This document shows, in pieces, positions 33,528-41,860 of a stretch of 64,000 nt of DNA (position 1 is the first letter of the stretch; every line of letters starts with the position of its first letter). The notes beneath the pieces were generated by a model, which searched no databases, was not told the origin of the DNA, and saw only the letters and a list, made by a program, of their open reading frames with translations. The translations under genes were made by a program, and so were the position numbers. The stretch lies in assembly GCF_042678305.1 (NCBI RefSeq), contig NZ_JBHUDT010000008.1, one strand, 5' to 3'. The stretch is from Gelatiniphilus marinus (GTDB taxonomy: Bacteria > Bacteroidota > Bacteroidia > Flavobacteriales > Flavobacteriaceae).

Positions 33528-33718
33528 AATTGTGGTTTATTGTTGTTTTCTTTATCGTGATTATGCTTGTGATGCGGCATTAACAGATGACATCCGAACA
33601 TTAGAATTATAAAAATGAACAAGGAAACGTTTTCGCCCATTCCTATACTTGGTGCAATAAAAATGAGTAGCAACGGAAGTACACAACCTAATATCATCCA
33701 AAGTGTATGTGATTTCAT
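33524..33718 (-). CDS. Small membrane protein with His-rich tail, DUF2933-like
   Basis: A 64-residue protein with two short membrane helices (LWMILGCVLPLLLIFIAP and VSLFIFIILMFGCHLLMP) and a cytosolic or periplasmic tail rich in His (PHHKHNHDKE). The layout matches DUF2933 proteins in copper operons of many bacteria. The His tail may bind Cu or Zn. It overlaps the downstream DUF5676-like gene by 4 bases and follows the HMA-membrane gene by 3 bases. Confidence 0.75.
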   Translation of the reverse strand: MKSHTLWMILGCVLPLLLIFIAPSIGMGENVSLFIFIILMFGCHLLMPHHKHNHDKENNNKPQL

Positions 33719-33721
33719 CTT

Positions 33722-34456
33722 TTATATAATTTGGGTTAACATTACAATCGCCATCACAATCATAATGGCATTTTCTATAAATGTGGCTTCAGTCATTGGC
33801 AATTTTAGCGCCGTTCCGAGACAAGCACAACGAATTGATTTTTTATCCAGAAGCGTTTTAGTAACACCAATCGTTGTAATACTTAATATTATAAGTGTGG
33901 CTATAAGAGCAATTTCAATTTCAAAACGCATTAAGAACATCAGCCCGAGAACAGTTTCGATGAATGGATATATCCAGCCATATATTGAAACCCGTTTTGC
34001 CAATGGGTCATACATTCTGAAGGATTCTGGGAAATTCTTTAAATCGAGCATCTTGAAGAAACTGAACACTATGAAAAACAAACCCATAAAATCCAGCATT
34101 ACGGCATTACCATCCCAATTCTTATAATGCAACAAAATACTCGCAGTTGCAATGTAAAAAAGGATGAGCAACAAGGGCTGTAATTGTTGCAGTTTTGATT
34201 TTTGCTCAGTGGCATCCAAGGATTGGGATGTCATCTGAAAAACGTTTTTGTTATCCTTTTCTGAAAGAGTATATTTTTCAGGTAACGCTTTTTTAAGGGC
34301 TTCCGTAGCAACGTGGCTACTCATTGTAACTTCAGCTTCGGCTTTTTCAAGGTTAACAGAAACGTTGGTAACGTTGTCCACATTACCCAAATATTTTTCT
34401 ACGGATGCTTTACAGCCTCCGCAGGTCATTCCTGTTATGTTATATGTATGTGTCAT
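33722..34456 (-). CDS. HMA domain fused to MauE/DoxX-like membrane protein
   Basis: A 244-residue protein. Residues 1-70 are a heavy-metal-associated domain with GMTCGGCKASVEKYL. After a linker come four to five membrane helices resembling the MauE/methylamine-utilisation family (LQPLLLILFYIATASILLHY; VMLDFMGLFFIVFSFFKML). The redox-like loop IRCACLGTALKLPMTEATF carries a Cys pair. This probably handles Cu(I) at the inner membrane, possibly with thiol redox chemistry. It lies between the AraC-type regulator gene and small membrane proteins. Confidence 0.85.
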   Translation of the reverse strand: MTHTYNITGMTCGGCKASVEKYLGNVDNVTNVSVNLEKAEAEVTMSSHVATEALKKALPEKYTLSEKDNKNVFQMTSQSLDATEQKSKLQQLQPLLLILFYIATASILLHYKNWDGNAVMLDFMGLFFIVFSFFKMLDLKNFPESFRMYDPLAKRVSIYGWIYPFIETVLGLMFLMRFEIEIALIATLIILSITTIGVTKTLLDKKSIRCACLGTALKLPMTEATFIENAIMIVMAIVMLTQII

Positions 34457-34533
34457 TGTTCATTTTTTTTAATGATTATTACACAAAATTAATTTCTGCA
34501 ACGCACCTTCATTTGTACAATTCTGGATAATCC

Positions 34534-35091
34534 TTACACAATTTGGTCTATGGATTTTCTGTTCCATTTTTGTAGATTTTTAAATGTCGTCATTGACATT
34601 CCTGTTACATTTTTAAACTGTCTTGCCAAATGGCTACTATTATTGTAATTCAAGCTGTAGGCTATTTCAGAAAAATTTAATTGCCTCAACTGTATCAGTT
34701 CTTTTACCTTTTCAATCTTTAAATTGATTTCATATTTTTCAATCGTTACACCTTCAGTTTTGCTGAACAGTTTGCTTAAAGCCGAATAAGAATTATTAAA
34801 CCTTTTGGTCAAAAAAGATGAAAGGTTTGCATTGTCCTGATTTTCGATTTTTTTTATGAGCGCAATTTTTATTTCCTCTATCAATATTTCTGTTTCATCC
34901 TTTATGATTTCAAAACCGTGTTTGCTCAGCACTTTTTCTAATTCTAATGTTTGGATGCCTGTCTTTTTGTTTAGAACAATTTGTCCAAGCTCAACCGTTT
35001 TTATGTCACAACCCAATGCTTCCAACTCCCGTAATACAGTTGATTTGCATCTGTCACATACCATATTCTTTATGTTAAGGGTTTGTTTCAT
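34534..35091 (-). CDS. AraC-type regulator with N-terminal HMA-like metal domain
   Basis: A 185-residue regulator. Residues 1-65 form a ferredoxin-like HMA domain with CX2C (NMVCDRCKSTVLRELEALG), an unusual sensor input. The AraC helix-turn-helix fills about 85-180 (LSALFSKTEGVTIEKYEI-like first HTH, FSEIAYSLNYNNSSHLARQFKNVTGMS in the second, quoted in part). A copper-sensing DNA-binding protein is the natural reading: HMA binds Cu(I) and alters AraC binding. It lies inside the copper operon, preceded by a large hairpin at 35108-35158. Confidence 0.85.
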   Translation of the reverse strand: MKQTLNIKNMVCDRCKSTVLRELEALGCDIKTVELGQIVLNKKTGIQTLELEKVLSKHGFEIIKDETEILIEEIKIALIKKIENQDNANLSSFLTKRFNNSYSALSKLFSKTEGVTIEKYEINLKIEKVKELIQLRQLNFSEIAYSLNYNNSSHLARQFKNVTGMSMTTFKNLQKWNRKSIDQIV

Positions 35092-35107
35092 AATACTTTT
35101 TATAGTG

Positions 35108-35158
35108 CCTGAAATGGGAAGGGCTATTAACCAACCAGTATTTCCTTCCCATATCAGG
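35108..35158 (-). promoter_or_regulatory. Large hairpin upstream of the AraC-type gene
   Basis: CCTGAAATGGGAAGG (35108-35122) pairs with CCTTCCCATATCAGG (35144-35158) at 14 of 15 positions around a 21-base loop. It fills the gap between the haem-binding protein gene and the regulator gene. It may be an operator, a transcription attenuator or an RNA stability element; a simple terminator is less likely as no U-run follows on the minus strand. Confidence 0.55.
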
Positions 35159-35161
35159 GCT

Positions 35162-35617
35162 TTATTTTAATTTTTCTTTTAGGTTCTTCATATAATCAAT
35201 AATCAAGGTCTTTTCAGAATTGGACAACTTAGCATCCTTGTGAATCAAGGTGTAAGATGCTAGTGGCATCTCATCATCTTTAACCTGACTAATTATTGAC
35301 TTTAGTTTGCTGTTTTTTCTTCGGTTGGAATACGCATCCCATTCATTGAAATTCAATTCTTCCTTTCCTTCATTAATATGGTCTTCTAAAAACCAAGCAA
35401 CAGGTTGTACCTTATTATACCAAGGGTATTCTGTGTTATTACTATGACAATCATAGCAGGACTCTTGTAATAGTGCGCTTATGCTTTCTTGGGTGTTGTT
35501 TACCAACAAGAAGTCAGTTTTTGGCACAGTATCACTTTGATTGAGGTCTGTGGGCACAAACTGAATACCCACAAATCCAGCCAATAAAATCAGTGCTATG
35601 ATTTTTACAATTTTCAT
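35162..35617 (-). CDS. Haem-binding domain (haem_bd) protein
   Basis: A 151-residue protein with an N-terminal membrane anchor or signal (VKIIALILLAGFVGIQFVP) and a periplasmic haem_bd domain. It contains one CXXCH haem motif (ESCYDCHSNNTEYPWY), the W-x-D-H type segment AWFLEDHINEGKEELNF (quoted in part) and a LPLASYTLIHKDAKLS-like ending. Such proteins are common in Bacteroidota; they are probably c-type cytochrome-like electron carriers or sensors. It starts 0-1 bases after the DUF3347 lipoprotein. Within a copper operon it might serve periplasmic redox handling. Confidence 0.85.
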   Translation of the reverse strand: MKIVKIIALILLAGFVGIQFVPTDLNQSDTVPKTDFLLVNNTQESISALLQESCYDCHSNNTEYPWYNKVQPVAWFLEDHINEGKEELNFNEWDAYSNRRKNSKLKSIISQVKDDEMPLASYTLIHKDAKLSNSEKTLIIDYMKNLKEKLK

Positions 35618-36232
35618 TTAGTTAATTTCTCGCTGTACTTTACCACATTTCAACATCTGGCTTCCATAATATGGGTTGCGTACTTCTTCCTTTGTACTCA
35701 ACCAAGCTGTACCGCCATCATACATTGGGCAAAATTGTTCGTATATTTTCACTTGTGTTCCCGTGATAGCTATCATATCAGTAACATCCTTGCTCAAAAC
35801 TTTAAAATGCTCGCGTTGGTGTTTAATATCACTTTCACTGATATGTTCCGCGTGCTCGATAGCATCTTCCATAATGTCCTTTAATTCTGATTGCTGGGCA
35901 TCCGTATATTTTGAAATGTCAAGCTTTCCTAATGATGTTGCGAGGGTTGCACCCAATTCTTTAGCTTTGGCATTATCATCTGCCACCAAGGCATCCTTTA
36001 AGTTGAAATAGTCATTTAATATTGTTTGAGAATTTCCATCTCCGTTCATTGCCATTTCCTTTTTATCCACATCGTGGTGACCATCGGAATTATCGTGGTT
36101 CATTTTTGAATGGTCTTCCTCAGTACTCATTTCAGAATTGGTACTGTTTTCTGTTTTCGCATCTTTACAAGACATAGCCGATATGCTTATAAATGCCATT
36201 ACCATAATTGTTGTTAATCTTACTTTTTTCAT
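35618..36232 (-). CDS. DUF3347 lipoprotein
   Basis: A 204-residue lipoprotein (ISISAMSCKDA, lipobox Cys about residue 22) with a His/Met/Asp-rich linker (SKMNHDNSDGHHDVDKKEM) and a DUF3347 domain at about 70-204 (YFNLKDALVADD, EQFCPMYDGGTAW, MLKCGKV). The same domain ends the CusB-like protein at 25886. The conserved CPM and C-G-x-V residues are likely copper ligands. It lies between the TolC-like and haem_bd genes, and is probably a periplasmic Cu(I)/Ag(I) chaperone for the RND pump (CusF-like role, inferred). Confidence 0.88.
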   Translation of the reverse strand: MKKVRLTTIMVMAFISISAMSCKDAKTENSTNSEMSTEEDHSKMNHDNSDGHHDVDKKEMAMNGDGNSQTILNDYFNLKDALVADDNAKAKELGATLATSLGKLDISKYTDAQQSELKDIMEDAIEHAEHISESDIKHQREHFKVLSKDVTDMIAITGTQVKIYEQFCPMYDGGTAWLSTKEEVRNPYYGSQMLKCGKVQREIN

Positions 36233-36260
36233 TGTTATTAATTTTAAATTATACTTGTTT

Positions 36261-37478
36261 TTAGTTACTTAAGTAATTGATTATTGTTGTTTGAACATAG
36301 AAGGTTTTCACCGATTCTATTTGGTTCATTTGGAACTTTAATTGTAGTTCCTGAATGTCCAGAACATCGTTAAAATCAATTGTTCCAGTTTCATAGCTTT
36401 TGATTAAAATTTCTTCAGCATCATTGGCTTGCTCCAAATTCTTCAATTGAGTCTCATTGCTTATTCTTGCTGAGATTCTATCGTTTACGGCTTTATCTAA
36501 TACAGTTTCCAATTTGTTCAATCGTTCTTGTTTCTGTGCAGTTATTTCCTGCTGTTTAAACTCATTCTGCTTGGTTTGAGATTTGTATTTTTTGTTGAAA
36601 ATTGGAATTGATACTGATACCATTGGCATTACAATGTCTTTTCCGTTATCACTAAAATTCATATTAGGTCGCTTGTCAACGTTGACATAATCCAAACCAA
36701 AACCAATCATAGGAAGGCTTTCTTTTTGATTCAATAATTCTGACTGCTCAACAGATTGGTAGAGTTTGTCATATTTTATCAATTCTGGATGCAGGGATAA
36801 GTTTTCTGTATTTATCAAAGTGGTTTCAGAAGGAATGGTTAATTCTTGAACTACATTCACAGCAATATCCTTATCACGGTTCAAAAGTTTATTGAGAGCC
36901 GTTTGTTCTGCCAAATATTGTTGAGCTAATACTTCCTTTAATTGTTCCAACTCATTTTGACGCATTTGTAATCGCAATACGTCCACAGCTGAAGCTTTGC
37001 CAACTTCTACAGAAGTCAATGCCAAAGTCTCATAGGTTTCGAGCAATTCAATATTTTGCACTAATACCTTTTGCTTTGCTTTGTTCGCATACAAATTGTA
37101 GTAGGATTGCGATACGGTAGCGATTAATTTTCTTTTGGCAATAACAATGTCCTCATATTTGGCATCGGCCAATGAGTTCACATAGTTTTCCCTAGCAGTT
37201 ATCGAACCAAACCAGGGTAACATTTGTTTTGCTGATACTTTAAAGCGTTGAGCCCCTGTTCTTGTCTCCGGTTCACTAACAAAGTATCCAACTCCAAATT
37301 CAGTATTTGGAATCGTGTTTACTTCATTTACTTTTTCAGAAACAATACTATATTGCAATTCAAATTTTTGAATTTCGGGACTGTTTTTCAATGCCTCCTC
37401 AATGAGAGTTTCCAATTGTTGGGCATTTGAAAAACCAAATGTTAAAAGCCCAATCGCTATTAAAATTATTTTCTTCAT
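36261..37478 (-). CDS. TolC-family outer-membrane channel (CusC-like)
   Basis: A 405-residue outer membrane efflux protein. The signal peptide ends FSNAQ, and the rest is long amphipathic helices with the repeat structure of the TolC family (LETLIEEALKNSPEIQKFELQ near the start, quoted in part, and YETGTIDFNDVLDIQ near the end). It forms the exit duct for the RND pump encoded just upstream; the cusA stop overlaps this start by 4 bases. Metal specificity comes from neighbours rather than from this protein. Confidence 0.92.
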   Translation of the reverse strand: MKKIILIAIGLLTFGFSNAQQLETLIEEALKNSPEIQKFELQYSIVSEKVNEVNTIPNTEFGVGYFVSEPETRTGAQRFKVSAKQMLPWFGSITARENYVNSLADAKYEDIVIAKRKLIATVSQSYYNLYANKAKQKVLVQNIELLETYETLALTSVEVGKASAVDVLRLQMRQNELEQLKEVLAQQYLAEQTALNKLLNRDKDIAVNVVQELTIPSETTLINTENLSLHPELIKYDKLYQSVEQSELLNQKESLPMIGFGLDYVNVDKRPNMNFSDNGKDIVMPMVSVSIPIFNKKYKSQTKQNEFKQQEITAQKQERLNKLETVLDKAVNDRISARISNETQLKNLEQANDAEEILIKSYETGTIDFNDVLDIQELQLKFQMNQIESVKTFYVQTTIINYLSN

Positions 37479-40400
37479 TTCGCTATTTTTTTAAGTTGTA
37501 CTTCTTGTTTCCAACTATATAGAACAGGAACAACAAATAATGTGATTAGAGCGATGACCATACCTCCAAAACTTGGTATTGCCATAGGAATCATAATATC
37601 ACTTCCTCGACCAGTTGATGTTAAAATTGGCAATAATGCCAATATGGTGGTAGCTGTGGTCATCAGGCAAGGACGAATACGTTTTTCTCCAGCTTCAACA
37701 ACAGATGCTCTTATTTCCTGTTTTGTTTCAGGTGTATTTCTATCAAAGGTTTGGGTTAAATAGGTTGCCATAACCACACCATCATCTGTTGCTATACCAA
37801 ATAAGGCGATGAAACCAACCCAAACAGCAACACTTAAATTAATCGTATGCATTTGAAATAGGTCTCGTAAATTCTCTCCGAAAAAATTGAAGTTTAAAAA
37901 CCAATCTTGTCCATACAACCAAATCATTACAAAACCTCCTGCAAACGCTACGGCAATTCCTGTAAAAACCATTAATGAAGTGGCTACCGAACGGAACTGG
38001 AAATATAAAATCAAGAAGATAATGAGTAAGGCTAAAGGTACTACCACGGATAATGTTGCCTCTGCCCGTAATTGATTTTCATACGTACCCGTGAATTGGT
38101 AATTAATACCTTTAGGTACAATTAATTCCCCAGAATCTATCTTTTCTTGAATTAGAGCTTGGGCATTTTCAACCACATTAACTTCTGCAAAACCATCTAA
38201 TTTGTCGAACAGTACGTAGCCCACTAAAAAGGTGTCTTCACTTTTTATGACTTGCGGACCTTGTTCGTATCGAATGGATGCCAATTCGCTCAATGGAACG
38301 GGGCTTCCTTTTTCGACAGGTACGTAAATTTGTTTTAAATCGTTCGGGTTGGCTCGCAATTCTCTTGGGTAGCGTACACGAACTCCATATCGTTCACGAC
38401 CTTCAACCGTTTGCGTTAACACCATTCCGCCTACAGCAACTTTCAGCACATTTTGAACATCATCTATAGATATACCATAACGAGCCAGTTTTTCCCTATG
38501 TATATCAATTAATAAATAAGGTTTTCCAACTATCCTGTCTGCAAAAACAGCTTCGACTTTAACGCCTTCAGCTTGCTTTAAAATATCTTCTAATTGAATT
38601 CCAAAAGCTTCAATTTGCTTTAAATCTTGCCCTTTTACTTTAATTCCCATAGGAGCACGCATTCCTGTTTGAAGCATTACCAATCGGGTTTCAATCGGTT
38701 GCAATTTAGGTGCTGAAGTTACACCTGGTAGCTTGGTTACTTTTACTATTTCTTTCCATATATCGTCAGGAGAATTTATTTCTGGTCGCCAGTTTCGGTA
38801 GAATTCGCCATTGCTATCTTCGATTAATTGTGAGCTGTCGAATGTACTGAAAGCAACGTTTTCAGAATTATTAGGATTTGCAATAAATCGTCCGTCCTTC
38901 AATTCAAATAATCCATCATCATTTACTTTATAGCGTTGACGATTTCCTTCTTCATTCAATGCATATTCTGGTTTGTACTGAATAACATTTTCATACATTG
39001 ATAAAGGAGCAGGGTCTAAAGCTGATTCTGTTCTACCTGACTTACCAACAACGGTTTTGATTTCTGGAATACTGGCTACAGCCATATCCAACTGTTGTAA
39101 AATTCGTTTGTTTTCTTCAACTCCTGCGTGGGGCATAGAAGTTGGCATCAGTAGGAATGAACCCTCATTTAGTGATGGCATAAATTCTTTTCCTGTATTT
39201 TTCATAATGGAAAAACCAGCTACGACGATAAGGGTTGGAATAGATAGGAATAGTAATTTATTAGCTAAAGCCCATCTTAAGATTCGTGTGTAATAGTTTC
39301 TAAATACAGTGAATGCTCCTAATAACCCAAAACAAATAAGTCCAACAAAAATGAGATTCCAAAAAATGCTTCTATCTACACCTAGTGGTCGCCAATATTC
39401 TGCTAAAAGAAAAACTATTGCTAATGCAGAAACTCCAATATTTAAAAGATTGGCTCGTTTTTCTGTTATTTTATCCTGCATTTTTAGTAGGGTAGTAACT
39501 CCAAATGCAATTAGAATTAGTCCTAGCCAATAACCAAAGATTATTGCAACAATACCGAGAGCTACCAAAAGACCATTGATTATATAACCAGATGTCTTTT
39601 TTATACTCTTTTTTCTAAATAAGAACGCCGCAAATGGTGGAATTAGAAACAACGCCACAATGATGGATGCCGTTAAAGCAAATGTTTTTGTAAATGCCAA
39701 CGGTCTAAATAATTTTCCTTCCGCACCAATCATTGTAAATACAGGAATAAAACTAATAATAGTGGTCATTACTGCTGTTACAATTGCTCCAGATACTTCG
39801 GCAGTAGCATTATAAACTACTGTGTTTATTGGTGCTTTTTCATTATTTTCATCCAAGTGCCTTATAATATTTTCGGAGAGTATAACACCAACATCTACCA
39901 TTGTGCCAATTGCTATAGCAATACCTGATAATGCAACAATGTTCGCATCAACTCCAAAGAGTTTCATCGCAATAAATACCATTAGAACTGCTACAGGTAG
40001 AAGCCCGGATATTAGAACCGAAGCACGAAGATTAAATACCATAATAATGATTACCAAAATGGTAATTAGTATTTCTAAAGTCAGTGCTTCGTTAAGTGTT
40101 CCAAGTGTTTCTTGTATAAGTTCTGTTCTATCATAAAAAGGTACAATGGTTACTTGCGAGGTTCTTCCATCACTCAATACTTTCGACGGTAATCCAGGAC
40201 TTAATTCATTTATTTTTTCTTTAACATTATTAATGACTTCCATCGGATTTGCACCATATCGAGCTACTACAACTGCTCCTACAACTTCCGCACCTTCTTT
40301 GTCTAATATTCCTCTACGAGTTGCTGGACCTAAAGACACTTTACCAATATCTTTTATTTTAATTGCTGTGTAATCTTCTGATGTGACGACGGCATTTTCT

Positions 40401-41182
40401 ATATCAGCAATAGACTTGACATAACCCAAGCCACGTACCAAGTATTCGGCCTTATTTATTTCTAAGGTCTGAGCACCAATATCTTTATTACTTTCTTTTA
40501 CGGCTTTTACAACGTGATGTAAGCCAATATTATATTGACGCATCAATTCTGGATTAACATCTACTTGGTATTCCTGAACATAACCACCGATAGATGCTAC
40601 TTCTGACACGCCACTTGCGGACGACAAAGCATATTTTACGTAGTAGTCTTGAATGCTTCTTAATTCGTGTAAATCCCATCCACCAGTAACTTTTCCATTT
40701 TCGTCACGACCTTCTAGTGTGTACCAAAATATTTGTCCCAAGCCCGTTGCATCTGGCCCCAAAGCTGGGTTAACTCCCTCTGGAAGTAATCCACTCGGCA
40801 ATGAATTTAGCTTTTCGAGAATACGGCTACGACTCCAATAGAACTCTATATCCTCTTCAAAGATGATATAGATGCTCGAAAACCCGAACATTGACGAGCT
40901 ACGGATGGTTTTCACTCCTGGGATACCTAGAAGCGATGTTGTTAATGGGTACGTTATTTGGTCCTCTATATCCTGTGGAGAACGACCATCCCATTTAGTA
41001 AAAACGATTTGCTGATTTTCACCAATATCGGGTATGGCATCCACAGCTACAGGATTGGATGGTAAAAAACCAGTATCCCAATTAAAAGGTGCATTTACTA
41101 TTCCCCATCCTATGAATAGAACGAGTAGTAATACTGCAACAAGTTTGTTTTCTATTAGAAATTTTATGCTTTTGTTTAGCAT
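37475..41182 (-). CDS. cusA: CusA/CzcA-family RND metal efflux pump
   Basis: A 1235-residue heavy-metal efflux transporter from the ATG at 41182; an upstream TTG would add 9 residues. Features include AIPDIGENQQIVFTKW near the start, IAIGTMVDVGVILSENI (helix 4 proton-relay region) and GIATDDGVVMATYL near the end. The segment VMLQTGMRAPMGIKVKG has Met at the place of the CusA methionine triad, supporting Cu(I)/Ag(I). It is about 190 residues longer than E. coli CusA, with an extra membrane-helix insert (about 540-660) and an extended periplasmic insert near 730-800. It uses the proton gradient to expel metal from the periplasm. Confidence 0.92.
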   Translation of the reverse strand: MLNKSIKFLIENKLVAVLLLVLFIGWGIVNAPFNWDTGFLPSNPVAVDAIPDIGENQQIVFTKWDGRSPQDIEDQITYPLTTSLLGIPGVKTIRSSSMFGFSSIYIIFEEDIEFYWSRSRILEKLNSLPSGLLPEGVNPALGPDATGLGQIFWYTLEGRDENGKVTGGWDLHELRSIQDYYVKYALSSASGVSEVASIGGYVQEYQVDVNPELMRQYNIGLHHVVKAVKESNKDIGAQTLEINKAEYLVRGLGYVKSIADIENAVVTSEDYTAIKIKDIGKVSLGPATRRGILDKEGAEVVGAVVVARYGANPMEVINNVKEKINELSPGLPSKVLSDGRTSQVTIVPFYDRTELIQETLGTLNEALTLEILITILVIIIMVFNLRASVLISGLLPVAVLMVFIAMKLFGVDANIVALSGIAIAIGTMVDVGVILSENIIRHLDENNEKAPINTVVYNATAEVSGAIVTAVMTTIISFIPVFTMIGAEGKLFRPLAFTKTFALTASIIVALFLIPPFAAFLFRKKSIKKTSGYIINGLLVALGIVAIIFGYWLGLILIAFGVTTLLKMQDKITEKRANLLNIGVSALAIVFLLAEYWRPLGVDRSIFWNLIFVGLICFGLLGAFTVFRNYYTRILRWALANKLLFLSIPTLIVVAGFSIMKNTGKEFMPSLNEGSFLLMPTSMPHAGVEENKRILQQLDMAVASIPEIKTVVGKSGRTESALDPAPLSMYENVIQYKPEYALNEEGNRQRYKVNDDGLFELKDGRFIANPNNSENVAFSTFDSSQLIEDSNGEFYRNWRPEINSPDDIWKEIVKVTKLPGVTSAPKLQPIETRLVMLQTGMRAPMGIKVKGQDLKQIEAFGIQLEDILKQAEGVKVEAVFADRIVGKPYLLIDIHREKLARYGISIDDVQNVLKVAVGGMVLTQTVEGRERYGVRVRYPRELRANPNDLKQIYVPVEKGSPVPLSELASIRYEQGPQVIKSEDTFLVGYVLFDKLDGFAEVNVVENAQALIQEKIDSGELIVPKGINYQFTGTYENQLRAEATLSVVVPLALLIIFLILYFQFRSVATSLMVFTGIAVAFAGGFVMIWLYGQDWFLNFNFFGENLRDLFQMHTINLSVAVWVGFIALFGIATDDGVVMATYLTQTFDRNTPETKQEIRASVVEAGEKRIRPCLMTTATTILALLPILTSTGRGSDIMIPMAIPSFGGMVIALITLFVVPVLYSWKQEVQLKKIAK

Positions 41183-41289
41183 TAGCTTGATAATTAAACA
41201 ATTAGACAATGGCGTTAAGAAAACACCGAATACAAAGGATTATCCTAATGGAAAACATCCACTGGATAAAAAAGTCTATTGCTTAAAAA

Positions 41290-41703
41290 TCAAATTAAAT
41301 ATGTCTCGTCTAGCTTGTAGATTTGCCTGACAACGAGAGGAGGCCTATATTCTTCGTAGGAGACAACCTTTTTATCTAAACTTTCAAAAAGGTTGATATA
41401 AGTGTAAACAAATGAAGCAACAAATAATTGTTGGTCAAAAGATAGTGTGTCAAAAGATATGTTTAATTCATCTTGACCATCAACTATCAACTGTTCGTCA
41501 GAACAACAATCTTTTACCTTAACAGAACATCCTTCAGTTGAAGGGTTTTCCATTTCCATACCGCAACCTTTTGCTTTGTGGAATATGGCAGTTTCAACTA
41601 AATTATCTCCACAATAATGCATATCAACAGTAAATGACATTGTAGAAAAAAGCATTACAATAGCCATCAAAAAGGATGATATTTTATGAAAAATTTGCTT
41701 CAT
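41290..41703 (-). CDS. HYC_CC_PP-type Cys-rich membrane-anchored protein
   Basis: A 137-residue protein from the ATG at 41703 (MKQIFHKISSFLMAIVMLFST), which begins a good signal or anchor. The mature part carries MHYCGDNLVE, KGCGMEME, CSVKVKDCCSDE and the PP of YRPPLVV, the signature of the HYC_CC_PP family near copper genes in Bacteroidota. Function is unknown; cysteines and His suggest a periplasmic metal ligand. A TACCTTTG box (41712-41719, minus strand) lies just upstream, so this may be the first gene of the copper operon, with a very short leader. Confidence 0.82.
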   Translation of the reverse strand: MKQIFHKISSFLMAIVMLFSTMSFTVDMHYCGDNLVETAIFHKAKGCGMEMENPSTEGCSVKVKDCCSDEQLIVDGQDELNISFDTLSFDQQLFVASFVYTYINLFESLDKKVVSYEEYRPPLVVRQIYKLDETYLI

Positions 41704-41860
41704 TGATAATGCAAAGGTATAAAATTTTAACAATTTTTATTGGGATTAACAATATTTTAATTTTGCAAATGAACTTTTGAACGAACCATTAATTATCATT
41801 AAACAGGCACTTTAGCTAGGGTTGTCAGCTCAAAAAATATAATTATATAATGGAGTGAAA

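Noticed and set aside
39822..40136. Open frame on the plus strand within the RND pump gene
   Set aside because: Antisense to conserved CusA sequence; Ser/Thr/Ile-rich translation without family features.
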